Positions 25,292-36,400 are shown, counted from the stretch's first letter. The stretch is 64,000 bases of DNA from Bdellovibrionales bacterium RIFOXYC1_FULL_37_79 (GCA_001770015.1 MEQB01000022.1:62001-126000); one strand, 5' to 3'. Made by a program: numbers and translations. The notes: generated from the sequence alone by a model not told the origin.

Positions 25292-27046
25292 GTGGAGACG
25301 GATATTTTAAAACGGGCCAAAGCTTGGGCCAGTAATGATTATTTTAGTAAAGAATCAAGACAAGAAATTCAAAAATTGCTGGATCAAAACGACCATCAAG
25401 AACTGACTGAACGATTTTATAAATCAATGGAATTTGGCACAGGGGGCATCCGGGGGATCATCGGCGCCGGTTATAATCGCATGAACGTTTACAACGTTCG
25501 CAAGGCGACCCAGGCTATGAGTAATGTTTTAAACCAAACCTTCAAAAAACCAAGTGTGGCCATCAGCTATGATTCAAGAAACTTTTCCTTCGAGTTTGCC
25601 AAAGAGGCAGCCTCCGTTTTTGCTGCCAATAATATCCGGGTTTATATTTATAAAAGACTAAACCCCGTAGCTCTACTTTCATTTGCGGTCAGACATTTTA
25701 AGGCAAGTGCCGGGGTTATGATTACCGCCAGCCATAATCCGCCGGAGTATAATGGCTACAAAGCCTACTGGAATGATGGGGCCCAAGTCATTCCACCATA
25801 TGACCAAAATATCATTGATGCCTATAACCACATATCAGATTACGCCTCTATAAAATCCCTGCCTTTTGAAAAGGCCCTAAAAAACGAACAAATCAGGTGG
25901 ATTGAAGAAGACACCGAAAATCTTTATTTTGAAAAAGTGTTGGCCAAAACCATCCGGCCAGCAATGATCAAGGATAATGCTGATCTATTAAAAGTGGTCT
26001 ATACTCCTATCCATGGAACCGGACTGGTGCCATGTACCACTATTTTGCAAAAGCTTGGTTTTAAAAATGTTTTAATCGTTAAAGAGCAAACCACTTATGA
26101 TGGCAATTTTCCTACTGTCAAAAGCCCCAATCCAGAAAATGCCGAAGCCTTAAAACTGGCAGTTGATTTATTAAACAAAGAAAATGCCGATTTTGCGGTG
26201 GGCACCGATCCCGACGATGATCGCATCGGAGTGGCACTTAAACATCAAGATCAAATTCATTATCTGTCCGGAAACCAGTTAGGCACACTGATGCTTCACT
26301 ATATAATAACTGGACTTATTGATACCAAGAAAATGCCCAATCACCCCTATATGGTAAAGACCATTGTCACCTCCAGACTACAAGATAAAATTGCCACCCA
26401 TTTTAAAGTCAGGGTCGAAAATACTTTGACCGGATTTAAATGGATATGTGGAAAAATGAGAGAGATTGAAGAAAACCATCCCGAACAGTCTTTTTTATTC
26501 GGCACCGAAGAGTCTTTTGGTTTTTTAAATCATGATATGGTGAGAGATAAAGATGGCTGTGCCCCAGTAGCTTTGTTATGTGAAATGGCACTTTTTTACA
26601 AGCTAAAAAACATGACGTTGATGGATGCCTTGGAAAACATTTACACCGAATTTGGATTTCACCATGAAGATCTGCTCAACCTTCATTATCTGGGAAAAGA
26701 GGGATCAGAAAAAATTAAAAGAATTATGAAACTTTTCAGGGAAAACACACCGAAATATTTTGCCAGCGAAACATTAATTTCTCTGGAAGATTACGAGATT
26801 TCCCAGCGAACCTGCTTTCAAACCAACCAAAAGATAAAAATGGATATCCCCAAAAGTGATGTGCTGGGCTTTTATTTTGCATCAGGTAATATTCTCTATT
26901 GCAGGCCAAGCGGCACTGAGCCTAAAATCAAGTTTTATACCATGATAAAAGAAACTGAAGGTTCTCTGGCGACCATGAAACAAAAGGCCATTCAAAAAAC
27001 CAAAGAGTTAATTCACTTTATAAAAGAACAGGCAGACAAGGCATAA
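25292..27046 (+). CDS. Phosphoglucomutase/phosphomannomutase
   Basis: A 584-residue alpha-D-phosphohexomutase that interconverts hexose 1- and 6-phosphates. The phospho-serine is Ser147 in TASHNPPEYNGYK, the metal loop is DPDDDRIG, the sugar loop GTEESFGF, and the phosphate-binding loop CRPSGTEPKIK near the C-terminus. The length and sequence match the PgcA-like group. The start is GTG at 25292 with CTGGAGG upstream. It would link sugars from the maltodextrin genes at 51-60 kb to glycogen or envelope precursors (inference). queC starts 1 base after its stop. Confidence 0.93.
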   Translation: METDILKRAKAWASNDYFSKESRQEIQKLLDQNDHQELTERFYKSMEFGTGGIRGIIGAGYNRMNVYNVRKATQAMSNVLNQTFKKPSVAISYDSRNFSFEFAKEAASVFAANNIRVYIYKRLNPVALLSFAVRHFKASAGVMITASHNPPEYNGYKAYWNDGAQVIPPYDQNIIDAYNHISDYASIKSLPFEKALKNEQIRWIEEDTENLYFEKVLAKTIRPAMIKDNADLLKVVYTPIHGTGLVPCTTILQKLGFKNVLIVKEQTTYDGNFPTVKSPNPENAEALKLAVDLLNKENADFAVGTDPDDDRIGVALKHQDQIHYLSGNQLGTLMLHYIITGLIDTKKMPNHPYMVKTIVTSRLQDKIATHFKVRVENTLTGFKWICGKMREIEENHPEQSFLFGTEESFGFLNHDMVRDKDGCAPVALLCEMALFYKLKNMTLMDALENIYTEFGFHHEDLLNLHYLGKEGSEKIKRIMKLFRENTPKYFASETLISLEDYEISQRTCFQTNQKIKMDIPKSDVLGFYFASGNILYCRPSGTEPKIKFYTMIKETEGSLATMKQKAIQKTKELIHFIKEQADKA

Positions 27047-27047
27047 A

Positions 27048-27728
27048 ATGGAAAAATCTAACGAATTAGCAATTGTTCTCGTCAGTGGTGGGATGGACTC
27101 GCTGGTTACCGCTGCCATCGCCAACACCCTCTATAAAAATCTGGCCTTCTTGCACCTGAATTACGGACAGAAAACCGAACAAAAAGAACACAGTTCATTT
27201 CATAAAATTGCTGATTTTTACAAGGTTCCATCAAAACTTCGAAAAATTATCAACGTTGATTATTTCACCCATATGGGTGGCAGCTCCTTAACCGACGATA
27301 AAATTGAAGTCAGTGATTACAAAGGAGCAACTAAAGACATTCCCAATAGCTATGTCCCTTTTCGCAACACTCACATTGTGGCCATGGCAGTGAGTTGGGG
27401 GGAAGTTATTGGTGCAAAAAAAATCTTTATTGGTGCTGTTTATGAAGATTCCAGCGGGTATCCTGACTGTCGTCCCAGTTATATCAAGGCCCTCAATCAA
27501 CTCATAAAAGAGGGAACTAAAAAGGGGGATATTGAAGTGATCACCCCGGTTATTCATATGAAAAAATCTGAAATTGTCAAAAAGGCCATGGAACTTCAGG
27601 CACCTTTAGAGCTAAGCTGGTCTTGCTATAAAAATGAAGATAAGGCTTGTGGAAAATGTGACTCCTGCATGCTTCGTCTTAAAGGCTTTAAAGAAGCCGG
27701 GCTGGTTGATCCTATCGTCTATGAATAA
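27048..27728 (+). CDS. queC: 7-cyano-7-deazaguanine synthase
   Basis: ATP-dependent enzyme that turns carboxy-deazaguanine into preQ0 for queuosine. The PP-loop is SGGMDS at 13-18. The zinc site is Cys193, Cys201, Cys204 and Cys207 in SCYKNEDKACGKCDSC. Its 226 residues are the normal length. It is tightly coupled to the phosphohexomutase gene. The other queuosine genes (queD, queE, queF, tgt) are not in the window, but folE (3697) makes the pathway precursor. It converges on the DUF2298 gene with 2 bases between the stops. Confidence 0.96.
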   Translation: MEKSNELAIVLVSGGMDSLVTAAIANTLYKNLAFLHLNYGQKTEQKEHSSFHKIADFYKVPSKLRKIINVDYFTHMGGSSLTDDKIEVSDYKGATKDIPNSYVPFRNTHIVAMAVSWGEVIGAKKIFIGAVYEDSSGYPDCRPSYIKALNQLIKEGTKKGDIEVITPVIHMKKSEIVKKAMELQAPLELSWSCYKNEDKACGKCDSCMLRLKGFKEAGLVDPIVYE

Positions 27729-27730
27729 TT

Positions 27731-29956
27731 TTATTCTCTTACTTTAAAAAGAGAGGAACCGCTAAAACTTCCGACCAATTCAAAGTACTCCTTACTGTCA
27801 AAAAATTTTTGCAACCCTTGGGGACTATATCTGCTAAATTCGGTTTCTCCAATAAATATATAATTAACCGCCCCTGCCCGCAGCAGTCTAAATGCCATCG
27901 AAACATCCGGCGTATTATAAATGGTTTCCAAGACCTTTATTTTATTCATGGCCACATGATAAGCAGTTCCTCGCAGCATAACATGATTAGGCCAACCAAC
28001 ATAGGTTGGAAGACCGGTAAATTTTGCAATACGGAGTGTCCTTAAATCAAATGGTTTCTCCCCCACAGCTTCTAGGATGATCGGGGTGCCCGATACATTT
28101 TTATTTATCCAATTGATGGTTTCTAATGCCCCTTTATCCCACTTCAAATAGGCGGTCAGTGGGTCCAATGAAAATTGGTCACCCAGCTTATAAAATGCCC
28201 CCCCCAGTTGGATTGACCCGGCCACTCCAGTTAGTATGAAAATCAGTAGCAAAAAAGACCATCCCAGATACTTGAAATTTTTTATTTTCCACTGACTTTT
28301 CATTATTCTAACTGGAAGTCGAAGTAAAATCACCGCGGTCATTGCCAACCAAATCCAAACATTATTAAGCGTTTTAAAGATAGTATTGATTCTATCCATG
28401 AAATAAAAATGCTCAGCTAGAAAAATAAACATCAATGCCACCAACAGTAACTTAAAGGAAAAAGTTGCATGGTAAGGCAACTTCCCTCGCAGTGCCCACA
28501 AAACATTTATAATCAGCATCGCTATCAAACAAAACAAACTGACATCTACGGATATCATTTTTTTAGAAATGATTTGAAAAAATATGACCGTGACCAACGT
28601 TATGGGAAATGCCATCCATATATTCAACCGAAAGCTGATTCTTTGTTTATAATTATAAAAAAACAAAAAAAGCATAATAAGAGAGATGATATTAATCCAA
28701 TTGCCAAGATACAAGTAGTAATTACCAAAATGATTAAGCTGCTCCCAAACAAAACCAAAGTCTATGCTTCCACCTGTCCGGAGCATCTGTAACATAGGCA
28801 GATACGACACGATCATTAACCCAAACAGCAAAAGCAAAAAAAACAGTAGCTGGTAATTTATATAAATCTGCTTATCTAAAAGCACAAACAAAATAATAAC
28901 CACTGAATAAATCAAAAAATCCCACCCATTAAACCCAATCAATGCTCCCCATAAAATTGAAAGTATCAAATAAAACACCCCCTGAAGCATTTTTTTAGAT
29001 TTTATATAAGGGTCATTCACTAAAAATAAGCATGAAAGTAATGCAATAGTTAGAGGGTAAGTAAACACATGCGGGTGCAAATCCTTAAAGATAAAAGACC
29101 AAAAAGGAAATTCGGCAAACAATTCCGATTCAAAAACTCTGGCAGAAAACCAAAAATGATCCTTAGGAAAGTTGATCAGGTGGAGATAAAAGGCTGCCCA
29201 GTTAGAGCTACATACCAAAAAAATAGCTCCTCCAATTCCTATCAAACGACTCTTGCTGGCCCATCTAAATAAGCTATAAAGCGCTGTCACCATTAAAGCG
29301 GGAAGTGTAGCGGCTACCACTGTATAACCAATGGTATTAGAAAAATTGAGCATTTTCAAAAAACCCGCATAGCAATAATATCCCCAATAGTAATATTTCA
29401 TGACCACTTCTGGTGACCAATTATCAAAAATCGGAAAATAATCTCTTCTGATTAGATATGAAAGCAAGGATAGATCCATACTCTTTTCGCCCCAACTGGA
29501 GTCGGGATATAAGGAATGCAAAACCAAAAAAACAATAAATATATATTGGAACAGGACCTCTTGAATAAATATTTCTTTAAGAGTGGTCTTATTAAAAATT
29601 GGAATTTGCATCTTGGAAACGAAATAATGGCCAATAAGTGCCAGCAAAATAAAAAAAATAAACACACTCCATACAAAGCCTGGAGAGAAAAAGAAAATAT
29701 TTAACTGGGGGATAATCCAGATTATATAGGTAAAAATTACCAGAAACAATATTCTTTGGGTTCCCAGCAAAAGACAGGCACGATCTTTCAACAGGCATAA
29801 AAACCAAGGATGCAATAAATAAGCGCTCCACTGAAACATGAACATCCAAATCATGATTTTTAACATTGTCTCGGCATTTACATTAAAAAAAAATAAATTC
29901 AAAAATAAAAGTAAACATATCGGAATAAAAACACAAAACAGAAAGTACTTTCTCAT
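27731..29956 (-). CDS. DUF2298 ('YYY') multi-spanning membrane protein
   Basis: A 741-residue protein with about 16-18 hydrophobic helices. It matches the family known from Chloroflexi and Archaea as the YYY membrane proteins. The blocks are MDLSLLSYLIRRDYFPIFDNWSPE, MKYYYWGYYCYAGFLKML and PFWSFIFKDLHPHVFTYPL, where Asp and His near loops recall GT-C glycosyltransferases. The C-terminal soluble part (from about 610) resembles a periplasmic domain (INKNVSGTPIILEAVG). The function of the family is not established; lipid-linked sugar transfer is a guess. It begins immediately after the pyrD stop codon. Confidence 0.82.
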   Translation of the reverse strand: MRKYFLFCVFIPICLLLFLNLFFFNVNAETMLKIMIWMFMFQWSAYLLHPWFLCLLKDRACLLLGTQRILFLVIFTYIIWIIPQLNIFFFSPGFVWSVFIFFILLALIGHYFVSKMQIPIFNKTTLKEIFIQEVLFQYIFIVFLVLHSLYPDSSWGEKSMDLSLLSYLIRRDYFPIFDNWSPEVVMKYYYWGYYCYAGFLKMLNFSNTIGYTVVAATLPALMVTALYSLFRWASKSRLIGIGGAIFLVCSSNWAAFYLHLINFPKDHFWFSARVFESELFAEFPFWSFIFKDLHPHVFTYPLTIALLSCLFLVNDPYIKSKKMLQGVFYLILSILWGALIGFNGWDFLIYSVVIILFVLLDKQIYINYQLLFFLLLLFGLMIVSYLPMLQMLRTGGSIDFGFVWEQLNHFGNYYLYLGNWINIISLIMLFLFFYNYKQRISFRLNIWMAFPITLVTVIFFQIISKKMISVDVSLFCLIAMLIINVLWALRGKLPYHATFSFKLLLVALMFIFLAEHFYFMDRINTIFKTLNNVWIWLAMTAVILLRLPVRIMKSQWKIKNFKYLGWSFLLLIFILTGVAGSIQLGGAFYKLGDQFSLDPLTAYLKWDKGALETINWINKNVSGTPIILEAVGEKPFDLRTLRIAKFTGLPTYVGWPNHVMLRGTAYHVAMNKIKVLETIYNTPDVSMAFRLLRAGAVNYIFIGETEFSRYSPQGLQKFFDSKEYFELVGSFSGSSLFKVRE

Positions 29957-31012
29957 TTATCTTTGGGCATCCTTTATATTCTCTAGTAATTCATTTAGAT
30001 TGTTCATTTTATTTTTTAAAAGAATGCGGTCAATTTCGTTTTTAAATTCCAGTAATATGGATGGACCTTTATAGACAAACGATGTGTAAATTTGAACCAA
30101 TTTACCACCCGCCTTCCAGTGTTCCCATATATCATCAAACGTAGAGATCCCACCCACTGCGATCATTTGCATATGATCGACTTCTTTAATCCTGTCCATC
30201 ACAAATTTTCTAACCGTTCTTGATTTATCTCGAAGCAGTTTGCCCGATATCCCACCTTTCCCTCTGGCTTCCATAACTGTGGTGTTGGTGGCTATAATCC
30301 CCGATAAACCAAATTCTTTTGCCACTTCTATGGTATCTTTCAGATGTTGAAAATCCTGATCAGGTGAAATTTTAAGATATAATGGTTTGGGATTCTTTTT
30401 GCGCCCCCCCTCTAAACCAATAAAAATCTCTTTTAAAAATTCTCTTCCGAGAAGATCCCTAAGACCTGGAGTATTCGGTGACGAAACATTAACCACCAAA
30501 TAATCCACCACTCCGGCAAACTTGTCATAAAGTATCTGGTAATCCTCTGCCGCATTTTCCCGAGAAGTTAATTTATTTTTACCAATATTGACGCCTACAA
30601 TTTTCCCATTCTTATTGGCCCCAGCAATATTTTGATAAACCAACTCAGCACCGAGGTTATTAAAACCCATGGCATTTCTTAAACTCTCCTCACCGGGATA
30701 ACGCCACAACCTAGGTTTCTCATTACCTATTTGAAATTTGGGGGTGACCGTTCCTATTTCAACTGCCCCAAAATTGAGCTTGGTAAAAAAGCTGATGGCC
30801 TTGCCATTTTCGTCAAAACCGGCAGCAAGTCCTACCGGAAAATCCCAGGTATTACCGTTGATTTCTAACGAATATTTAGAGTTATCACAAGGAAAATTCC
30901 AAAGATGGGCCAACAGGGGAATTTCCTCAAATAGATTCAGCGAAAAATTATGCACAAATTCGGGATCAAACTGAAAAGCAATGGTTTTAAAAACATGATA
31001 AAACGCACTCAC
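29957..31012 (-). CDS. pyrD: Dihydroorotate dehydrogenase, class 2 (quinone)
   Basis: Inner-membrane FMN enzyme that oxidises dihydroorotate to orotate with quinone in pyrimidine synthesis. The N-terminal amphipathic region (FYHVFKTIAFQFDPEFVHNF) that docks in the membrane marks class 2. The FMN/substrate motifs are GLAAGFDENGKA, GTVTPKFQIGNEKPR, NVSSPNTPGLRDL (catalytic Ser) and TNTTVMEA. The start is GTG at 31012; no strong ribosome-binding site is visible, so coupling to the upstream lipoprotein gene, which ends 21 bases before, is likely. Confidence 0.95.
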   Translation of the reverse strand: MSAFYHVFKTIAFQFDPEFVHNFSLNLFEEIPLLAHLWNFPCDNSKYSLEINGNTWDFPVGLAAGFDENGKAISFFTKLNFGAVEIGTVTPKFQIGNEKPRLWRYPGEESLRNAMGFNNLGAELVYQNIAGANKNGKIVGVNIGKNKLTSRENAAEDYQILYDKFAGVVDYLVVNVSSPNTPGLRDLLGREFLKEIFIGLEGGRKKNPKPLYLKISPDQDFQHLKDTIEVAKEFGLSGIIATNTTVMEARGKGGISGKLLRDKSRTVRKFVMDRIKEVDHMQMIAVGGISTFDDIWEHWKAGGKLVQIYTSFVYKGPSILLEFKNEIDRILLKNKMNNLNELLENIKDAQR

Positions 31013-31033
31013 GGCCAGTCCAATCTTTTATGG

Positions 31034-31981
31034 CTAATAAAGCTGTACATAATCCCCCTCAAGTACTGATCCTCCCGAGTGTAGTATGGCCACCGAGCCA
31101 TCTTCACCAAAATAATCAATCACCTCAATGGTTCCTTTTACATGGCCTTTACTCACGCCAATCAAGGCACCGGTTTCCGGATCGTATATCTCGGTTCCTT
31201 CCGTCATGACTTTTAAAACATCCCCCACATTAATACCGCTTAATCTTCCGGCATTGATAAATATTTTATTACTGACAATCTTGGCAACCCTTCCAACCCA
31301 GTCATACTTTGCTGCCACTTCGACCACTTTGGGAATTATTTTTCGAGCGGCAATTTTCGCTGAGTATCTTAGCAAATTCCTGCGATAATCAAGCTGCCCC
31401 TCTCGTTCCGTCCTAAAAAAACGGTAGGTGCTATCATCTGCGTAGCCTTTGACAATTTCCATAAAAATTTCCTTATTGGAACTGATATCAAAGATCCGCA
31501 CTTCCAGGCTGGTTTCGGTATAAGCTTTTACTTTTCTAACCAGCCCAATTTCATCAGCCTTTTCTCTAATCCTGGCATCAATAATCCGGCCATACATAAC
31601 AAAGTTCACCCCGTTGATTTTGGCCTCTCTGCTCATTTGCACCAATTTCTGCCCCCCCCCAACATAGATTTCTTTGGAGGTTCCAAAGGTTTTATTGGCC
31701 ACATTGTCTAAAATAAATTCTTTGGTACGACCAAGTTCATTGGCCAGTTCCGAAGTTGTAATAATAGCTAAATCGTCACCACCGTAGGGTGCTTCGTTGA
31801 AAAATGTCAATAGTGCCACTTTTTTTCTAACGTTATCTGAAAACATGGCAGCACTATTTTGATACCCCAGTCCTTTTTTTCCCTCTTCCTTGGTTTTATA
31901 GTTTCTTTTCACCACCGGATTCGAACAAGCACAGACCAAACACAAAAATAATAGAAATATTGAACTGATTTTTTTCGTCAT
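31034..31981 (-). CDS. CsgG/FlgT-like lipoprotein
   Basis: The start is set at ATG 31981, just after the upstream gene's stop, which gives a lipoprotein signal (MTKKISSIFLLFLCLVCAC) with lipobox VCAC. The middle (KVALLTFFNEAPYGGDDLA, TTSELANELGRT) recalls CsgG-type outer-membrane lipoproteins. Residues from about 230 (VGRVAKIVSNKIFINAGRLSG, VGDVLKV, GHVKGTIEV) match the FlgT C-terminal domain. FlgT acts at the flagellar H ring in Vibrio, but no flagellar genes are here. The role is therefore only 'outer-membrane assembly lipoprotein'. It probably works with the upstream secreted protein. Confidence 0.7.
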   Translation of the reverse strand: MTKKISSIFLLFLCLVCACSNPVVKRNYKTKEEGKKGLGYQNSAAMFSDNVRKKVALLTFFNEAPYGGDDLAIITTSELANELGRTKEFILDNVANKTFGTSKEIYVGGGQKLVQMSREAKINGVNFVMYGRIIDARIREKADEIGLVRKVKAYTETSLEVRIFDISSNKEIFMEIVKGYADDSTYRFFRTEREGQLDYRRNLLRYSAKIAARKIIPKVVEVAAKYDWVGRVAKIVSNKIFINAGRLSGINVGDVLKVMTEGTEIYDPETGALIGVSKGHVKGTIEVIDYFGEDGSVAILHSGGSVLEGDYVQLY

Positions 31982-31985
31982 AATT

Positions 31986-33401
31986 TTACCTACTCTTAGT
32001 TTCACCACTATCCTCTTGCGAAATAGTAATCAGTTTTAAAACATAGGGATTATCATCATCGACAAAAGTTATTAACTTGGAAGTACCAATTTTACTATTT
32101 TTAAGTCCAGATAAAAATTTTTTCACATCCTCCGTCGCTCCTTGATAAGAAAGAAGAATCTGGCCTTTGTCACCAGCATACGATTCCAAGGTCGGTCGTA
32201 GCTGAAAGCGTACCCCTTTATTCACCAATTCTTCGTTGAAAGAAAGAATGTCCTTTACGGATGAGATGTTTTGCAACTCCAGCACCAGCTTGTTTTCGTC
32301 ATTGACCAGGGAGCTGATTTTTTTTGACTGGGAAGTTAGGTTACTAAGCGGAAGATTATAGGTATAGCTGGCGATGGATGAAGCAAAATCATTTATTTCA
32401 TCCATAAAATATGATTTTTTCTCTGTGGGAAAATCATAGTGTCCAACGATCTCTCCTGACATTAGATCCTTGATGATATAATAGCCCGAATACTCAAATT
32501 CTTTTTTGTTCAACATTTTATTATCTTGTAATTTTTTGATTCCAATCGAAAAATTGATCCATACTGAATTACTTGAGACTTTAATGCTTTCCTTGCCACT
32601 AGTGACCGTCTGTTCCTGGGCATTTTTGGACATGGATTTCGATACGGACAGCGATACAGAAGAACTATCGTTACCCGTGGTGGACTTAATTTTTTCCAGA
32701 TCACTTATCGACAAATCACTGACTACATAAACTCCCTTAAAAAATCTTCCCCAATTGGCAAACAACCATTTCATCCAGGAATCTTTTAATGAATCACTAA
32801 AATCGGTCTCCGTCTTGACTCCCAGTTCACTCCACGTCAAGTCAGTAAGTTTCACTTGCGTACTCACCAGCATCTGCTCAATCGTCCTTTTTTGATTGGA
32901 ATCGGTGTACTTATAGTAGAGATCACCCAGCGCTCCTGGATCAACCTTACCCGTAATGTTTATAAACCGTGAGTTGGGATATTGGGTAGAACGGCTCATC
33001 TTTAAAATGGAATAAGAGACAATCAATCGGTCAAGTGAACCAAACTCCCTTTTACTCACCAGTCTTTTCATGCGTAATTTTTTTTCAAACTCATCTTTGC
33101 TGTCACCTTGTCCGGAATCCGTGGTCTTTTTCAATGCCTCAGCAGTTGCTTCAAAGCTTTTTTCAAAATCCAAATCAAATTTCTCCCAGAACATTTTAGA
33201 ATCAAGTCCCATGCAATTCATTTTTTGGGTTATCAAATTCCTATAGGCATCAAAGAGTAACTCTTTTTTTACCAGATCGAGCGAATCCTCATCCTTGGAA
33301 GAAAATCTTCCTTCCGCTTCCAATTTATCACAATCCTGTGCTGGTAGATAAGAACCGGTAAAAATCATGATAATTGCAACCAAGACACTTATATTGGCCA
33401 T
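31986..33401 (-). CDS. Secreted protein of unknown function
   Basis: A 471-residue protein with a signal peptide (MANISVLVAIIMIFTGSYLPAQ). I use ATG 33401 because TTGGAG lies 6 bases before it. The body is charged and alternates helix and strand. A Ser-rich stretch (SSSVSLSVSKSMSKN) is near residue 245. The last third has a repeated pattern of short strands (RFQLRPTLESYAGDKGQILLSYQG), as in small alpha-beta periplasmic domains. No family was recognised. It ends 4 bases before the CsgG/FlgT-like gene and is surely co-transcribed with it, so the two probably form an envelope unit. Confidence 0.8.
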   Translation of the reverse strand: MANISVLVAIIMIFTGSYLPAQDCDKLEAEGRFSSKDEDSLDLVKKELLFDAYRNLITQKMNCMGLDSKMFWEKFDLDFEKSFEATAEALKKTTDSGQGDSKDEFEKKLRMKRLVSKREFGSLDRLIVSYSILKMSRSTQYPNSRFINITGKVDPGALGDLYYKYTDSNQKRTIEQMLVSTQVKLTDLTWSELGVKTETDFSDSLKDSWMKWLFANWGRFFKGVYVVSDLSISDLEKIKSTTGNDSSSVSLSVSKSMSKNAQEQTVTSGKESIKVSSNSVWINFSIGIKKLQDNKMLNKKEFEYSGYYIIKDLMSGEIVGHYDFPTEKKSYFMDEINDFASSIASYTYNLPLSNLTSQSKKISSLVNDENKLVLELQNISSVKDILSFNEELVNKGVRFQLRPTLESYAGDKGQILLSYQGATEDVKKFLSGLKNSKIGTSKLITFVDDDNPYVLKLITISQEDSGETKSR

Positions 33402-33466
33402 ATTTTTCTCCAATCAATAATACTAACCGTTAACAATTATAGACTAACTTACCAGATTAACCAATA

Positions 33467-36400
33467 TTAGTTAGCACCATTATCCACAATAAAATGCACA
33501 CAATCACTTTGGAAAATTTCATTAATTTTTGATGCCATCTGGAGGGAAGGATTCACCAGGAACTCCTGCCCCAGTGAAAGCCTCGCTACCCCGACCCCGT
33601 TATCAAAAATTATTCTAAGAGGGGTTGTGCCGCGATGGCCCAAGATCGCCTGTTTTAATCTTTTTAACTTCCATTGATTGGTGTCTTTTAATGTGACCTT
33701 TATTTCCACGCCCGTGATACGTTCATCCACTTCGTTTTGCAGTTTCATAATTTTTTCAGGAAAAAGCTTGCGGGGATTTTCCGACAACTTTACCTTGCCT
33801 TTCATTAAAAGCGGACCATCGTTATTTAAAAGTGCCTGGGCCTCCTCAAAGACTTTGGGAAAAACCACACATTCAATTTTTCCGCTTAAATCCTCCAGCA
33901 CCGCAAAACACATTTTTTCCTGTTTCTTTTTCGTAATGATCGTTTTAATGGGTGAGGAAATCACCCCTGCCAAGGTTATACTCCTCTCGTTATCTCCCAA
34001 TATCTCCTGTACATCCGCGATTTTCATGGAACTCATCTGGGCAATTAAATTGGCATATTGATCAAGCGGGTGGCCTGACACATAAATGCCCAATAATTCC
34101 ATTTCCTTTTGCAGTTTTTCCTTATCTTTAAAATCTTGCACATACTCAATGTTGATACTACTTTCCTGTTTGGAATCATCCTGAAGCTCCATCCCGATTT
34201 CAAATAAATTGCCCTGTCCGGAATTCTTTTCTTCCTGTCTTTTTTGACAATAGCCTGTAATTAACTCCAGATTTTGGAGCAGGGTTTTTCGATTTATTTT
34301 TTCACATTGATCAAAAGCTCCCACCAGTATGAGGGATTCGATGATTCTCTTATTGATGAGTTTTAAATTGATTCGATTACAAAAATCAATAAATCCCATA
34401 TAGGGCCCGTTTTCGGTTCTTTCTCGAATGATTTCATTGACCGCGCCTTCACCCACATTCTTAACGGCACCCATGCCAAACCGGATATTGCCATCCACCA
34501 CGTTAAAGGGCCAAAGTGATTCATTTATATCTGGGGGAAAAACATTAATTCCATATTTTTTGGCGTTATTAATATAGAGGGTAACCTTGTCGGTGTTGGT
34601 TAGTTCAGTACTAAGTAGGGCCGCAAAAAATTCTGCAGGATAATAATATTTTAAAAAGGCCGTCTGGTAGGCAATCACCGCGTAAGCCACCGCATGGGAT
34701 TTGTTAAATCCATATTCCGCAAATTTGGCAATTTTATTATAAAGTTCCAACGCTTTCTCTGGATTAAATCCTCTCTCTTTGGCACCATTGACAAAAATAT
34801 TTTGATGCCTTTCCATTTCGGATAATTTCTTTTTCCCCATCGCTCTTCTAAGCATATCCGCCTGGCCCAGACTGTAGCCAGAAAGGGTCCGGGCTATATT
34901 CATGACCTGCTCTTGATAAATAATACCTCCGTAAGTATCCTTTAAAATCGGCTCCAATTCTGGAAACGGGTATTCCAAAAGTTTCTTTCCATGCTTGGTA
35001 TCAATAAAATCATCCACCATCCCTGAATCAAGCGGGCCTGGACGATAGAGGGCATTGATGGCCGTCACTTCCTCGATATTTTCCGGTTTAAGTCGTTTAC
35101 AAAGATCAATCATCCCACTACTTTCCAGCTGGAAAACACCAACCGTCTCCCCCTTAGAGATAAAATCAAAAACTTGCTTGTCATCCATATCAATATTTTC
35201 AATATCAAAATCTGGATCTTTGTCTCTTCTGATCATCTTGACCGCATTACTTAAGACCGTAAGGGTTTTAAGCCCGAGAAAGTCAAACTTAACCAGGCCA
35301 ATGGTTTCCGAAAAATCCTTGTCAAATTGAATAACCCGCTCGCCCTCTTTACCTTTCATAAGTGGGCAGTAGTTAACCACCGGCTCGTTGGTAATAATAA
35401 CACCGGCGGCATGAACCGAAGCATGACGGAGTAATCCCTCGAGTCTTTTGGATATATTAAAAATCTGACGTATTTTAGGATCTGCTTCAATTAATTCATT
35501 AAGCTTGGGTTCCATCTCCAACGCTTTGACGATCGTCATTTTGGGATCTTCAGGGATGAGTTTGGATATGAAATCAGACTCCTGGTAAGGAAGATCATAA
35601 ACTCTGGCAACATCCTTGATGGCAGCCTTGGCCTTTAATTTCCCAAAGGTCACAATCTGGGCAACCCGGTCTTCACCATATTTTTTAGTAACGTAGTCGA
35701 TGACCTCTCCCCTGCGGTCCTGACAAAAATCGATATCAAAGTCAGGCATGCTGACCCGCTCGGGGTTGATAAACCTTTCAAACAGGAGATTATATTTTAT
35801 GGGATCAATATTGGTAATGAGCAGGCTGTACGCCACAATAGATCCGGCCCCAGAACCTCTTCCTGGCCCCACTGGAATTCCTTTCGATATAGACCATTTG
35901 ATAAAATCTTGCACCACCAAAAAATAACCCGCAAATCCCATTTTGCTGATCATCACTATTTCTTCTTCCAGGCGCTTTCGATAGCCTGGTTTGATAACCG
36001 TTTCAAAATCTTCCTGAAGCCTTAATTTTGAAAAGTGTGGGCCATTAAAGCGTGCTTCCAATCCTTCCCTGGAAAGTCTGGCAAAATATTCATCGGTCGT
36101 CTCACTGGTTTCAATTGGGTACGCAGGCAAATGATAAATCTGGTGCCCTTTCTCATCTGTCCAGGATAATTCCACGTTGCAAAGATTCGCAATTTTCAAA
36201 GTATTGTCACAAGCTTCGGGGTAATCCTTGAATGATGCTCTCATTTCATCTGGGGACTTGAAATAAAACTCGTTAGAAGAAAGCTTCATTCTTTTTTCAT
36301 CGCTTAAAGTTTTACCGGTTTGAATGCATAATAAAACTTCTTGAGCAGCCGCATCTTCTTTGGTGAGGTAATGACAATCGTTGGTGGCGACCAGCTCAAG

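Noticed and set aside
28469-28792. Plus-strand frame of 107 codons inside the DUF2298 gene
   Set aside because: It is a shadow of a well-supported membrane protein gene and shows no family motif.
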